A stretch of 64,000 nucleotides of DNA, from NCBI RefSeq assembly GCF_905404315.1, contig NC_066311.1, forward strand, positions 5,952,001-6,016,000. The letters run 5' to 3'. Below the pieces are notes generated by a model, which saw only the letters and a program-made list of their open reading frames with translations, was not told the DNA's origin and did not search any database. The position numbers and the translations under genes were made by a program. Source of the DNA: Leptidea sinapis (taxonomy: Eukaryota; Arthropoda; Insecta; Lepidoptera; Pieridae). Position 1 is the stretch's first letter. Each line of letters starts with the position of its first letter. Shown here piece after piece: positions 62,560-64,000 of the stretch.

Positions 62560-62720
62560 TCAAGTAAACTTTATTCAATAAGGCTTAAAATAGCGCTTTT
62601 GGATAGTTTTTATAAATATATTTTATAAATTACTGATTATTAAGTAGAGCTCGTGAGAAGAACATACAAGAAACTCGACAGTCACTCTTTTCAAACAATA
62701 AAGTATTTTATAATGGCTGT
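62560..62720 (-). repeat. Non-LTR 3' UTR fragment
   Basis: TCAAGTAAACTTTATTCAAT, AATAGCGCTTTTGGATAG and GAAACTCGACAGTCACTCTT resemble (reversed) the 3' ends of CR1/Jockey-like LINEs in Lepidoptera. No coding part. Confidence 0.45.
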
Positions 62721-63640
62721 GATATACAAAACAAATTAGTTTGTAAAGTTCTGCATCCAATATATGAATTATTGTGTTTAAAGTTAAAAGCCTTTTAAAT
62801 ATTAAATATGTCATAAAAAGTAATAAAGATCAGCATAGTCAAGTTTTGTTTTAAGTAACTTAAATATTTCTCTAGACTTCAATTTAATAAAACACAATCA
62901 AGCACGTTCAGTATTATCGCAATAGTTATTTGTCGAACAAATACTGAAAGTGTACTGTGAGCAAAGTTTTTTTTTGCTGCGAGTGCTGACTTTAAATCAC
63001 GAATTGGCGAAGTAGTGATTCTAATATAGACTACTGAGGTAGTGACTGATTTAAAGGCACGAGATAAAAAAAACTTTGAGCTCGAGTGAAACATACAATT
63101 TTTCACCTCGACTAGCGAGAAAAGTCTTATAGGTTATATTAAGAGAAACAATTAGGATAATATTTGACAATGTTTTTTATAATAGTAATTTACTCGTATT
63201 TATTTTAAATATTAAGTCTTTAAAAAGGCAATACTAAAATTTATTAATCTAAATTTCAAATCGTAAGTAACATATAAATTTTAACTAAATACTAACCAGC
63301 AAAAAGCGTTTTTGCTACGAGTTTTCACGTAGCAATACCACCCTTTTCGTGCTGGAGAGGTGAAAAATGATTTAAACACATATTAAAGCCTGTAAAAAGT
63401 AGGTTGGTATAAAAACGTGTTACTCAACAATATCTTGAAACATACTCTCTTAAGTATAAGAAGAAAACTTTAAAAGAAATGTGTCAACATTTCTCGGTCG
63501 CAATTCGTTCTAAGTCTTTCAACTGCGCCGTTTTCAGTATCTCAATGGTATTCAAAGAGAAACCACCTGTCGAGAGTTTCTTTGCAAATATTTAAAATTA
63601 ACTGAAACAATACCTAGACTGTTTTCTTTTTTATGATAAA
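62721..63640. other. Unassigned; weak inverted repeat 62955-63090
   Basis: GAGCAAAGTTTTTTTTTG (62958-62975) and AAAAAAAACTTTGAGCTC (63066-63083) could be ends of a small palindromic element. The 75-codon minus frame across it (62879-63106) has no motif. Confidence 0.35.
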
Positions 63641-64000
63641 CTAGCTGATCCGACAGACGTTGTTCTGTCAATAAATAAACATCATGTAATTAATCGGGAA
63701 TAATGTAGTCTAAAGCTAATGACATAAAATTAAAGAAAAACGTATTTCTGAATAATTTTATAATATTATGTAGTAATTAAATATTAAGGATTCATAGCAT
63801 ATTTGTGTAAGTATGCTTTTAAATTACCGCTTTGTAATTGCCAATTTTTGAAGTATTAAAATGGTTAAGGAAGAGATAGACATAAGACCTGTATAAGATA
63901 CTCAATTACACACCACAATTTTTTTTATAATATCTCAAAAGACTTAGACAGCGTTTTCGTTGTAGGCTCCCAGACGGCTATTTTTTTTCCGACACCTTTA
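63641..64000 (-). mobile_element. Helitron 3' portion, cut by window end
   Basis: CTAGCTGATCCGACAGACGT with hairpin GACAGA/TCTGTC 11-12 bases from CTAG (read on minus). The body matches 49376-49740 (CAGACGGCTATTTTTTTTCC). The 5' end lies beyond the window. Confidence 0.75.

Overview
The window is repeat-packed, AT-rich nuclear DNA from an insect, most likely a butterfly or moth (Lepidoptera). This rests on recognised repeat types: TC...CTAG Helitrons ending in GGGTCAGCTAG, RTE-like LINE tails with (ATG)n ends, a ~310-bp A-tailed short repeat, tRNA-derived SINEs, and Jockey and RNase H-bearing non-LTR retrotransposons. I see no host protein-coding gene, rRNA or snRNA. Every coding trace I can recognise belongs to a transposable element, and all are broken.

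Working names used below. SR-A: ~310-bp A-tailed interspersed repeat (11 copies plus one tail). FB: foldback family carrying a hammerhead-ribozyme-like core (5 loci). Hel: Helitrons. Jk-A and Jk-B: two copies of one Jockey-type element. R560: ~560-bp LTR-like unit. LINE-F, LINE-I, LINE-J: 3' ends of three non-LTR families. RTE: RTE-like ends. D380, K230, L180, P, G: other repeats found at least twice here.

Layout. 0-9.5 kb: G repeat with nested MITE, SR-A copies (one inside LINE-F), a Helitron, RTE and LINE-I 3' ends, and a Helitron-like element with a tRNA-like sequence. 9.5-12.2 kb: an RNase H-bearing LINE inserted into an SR-A copy. 12-18 kb: RTE and LINE-F fragments, MITEs and a tRNA-like sequence. 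18-31 kb: promoter-plus-ribozyme foldback, an inverted pair of Helitrons, MITE, mariner N-terminus, RTE, LINE-F and LINE-J pieces. 32.1-38.3 kb: full-length Jk-A inside an R560 unit. 38-51 kb: L180 array with an inserted foldback, repeats, and an R560 without insertion at 47.4 kb inside LINE-F. 51.4-55.5 kb: 5'-truncated Jk-B. 55.5-64 kb: RT fragments, a 71-bp minisatellite, mariner C-terminus, tRNA-SINE, two tRNA-like sequences exactly 300 bp apart, SR-A, Helitron end.

How parts relate. No pathway is encoded. The information lies in insertion order (SR-A into LINE-F; LINE into SR-A; R560 into LINE-F; Jk-A into R560; foldback into L180) and in candidate functional RNAs: the hammerhead-like core in FB, paired stems in SR-A, and tRNA-like cargo in inverted-repeat and Helitron-like elements. 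Intact promoters for host genes were not found, and element names are family-level judgements made by eye.
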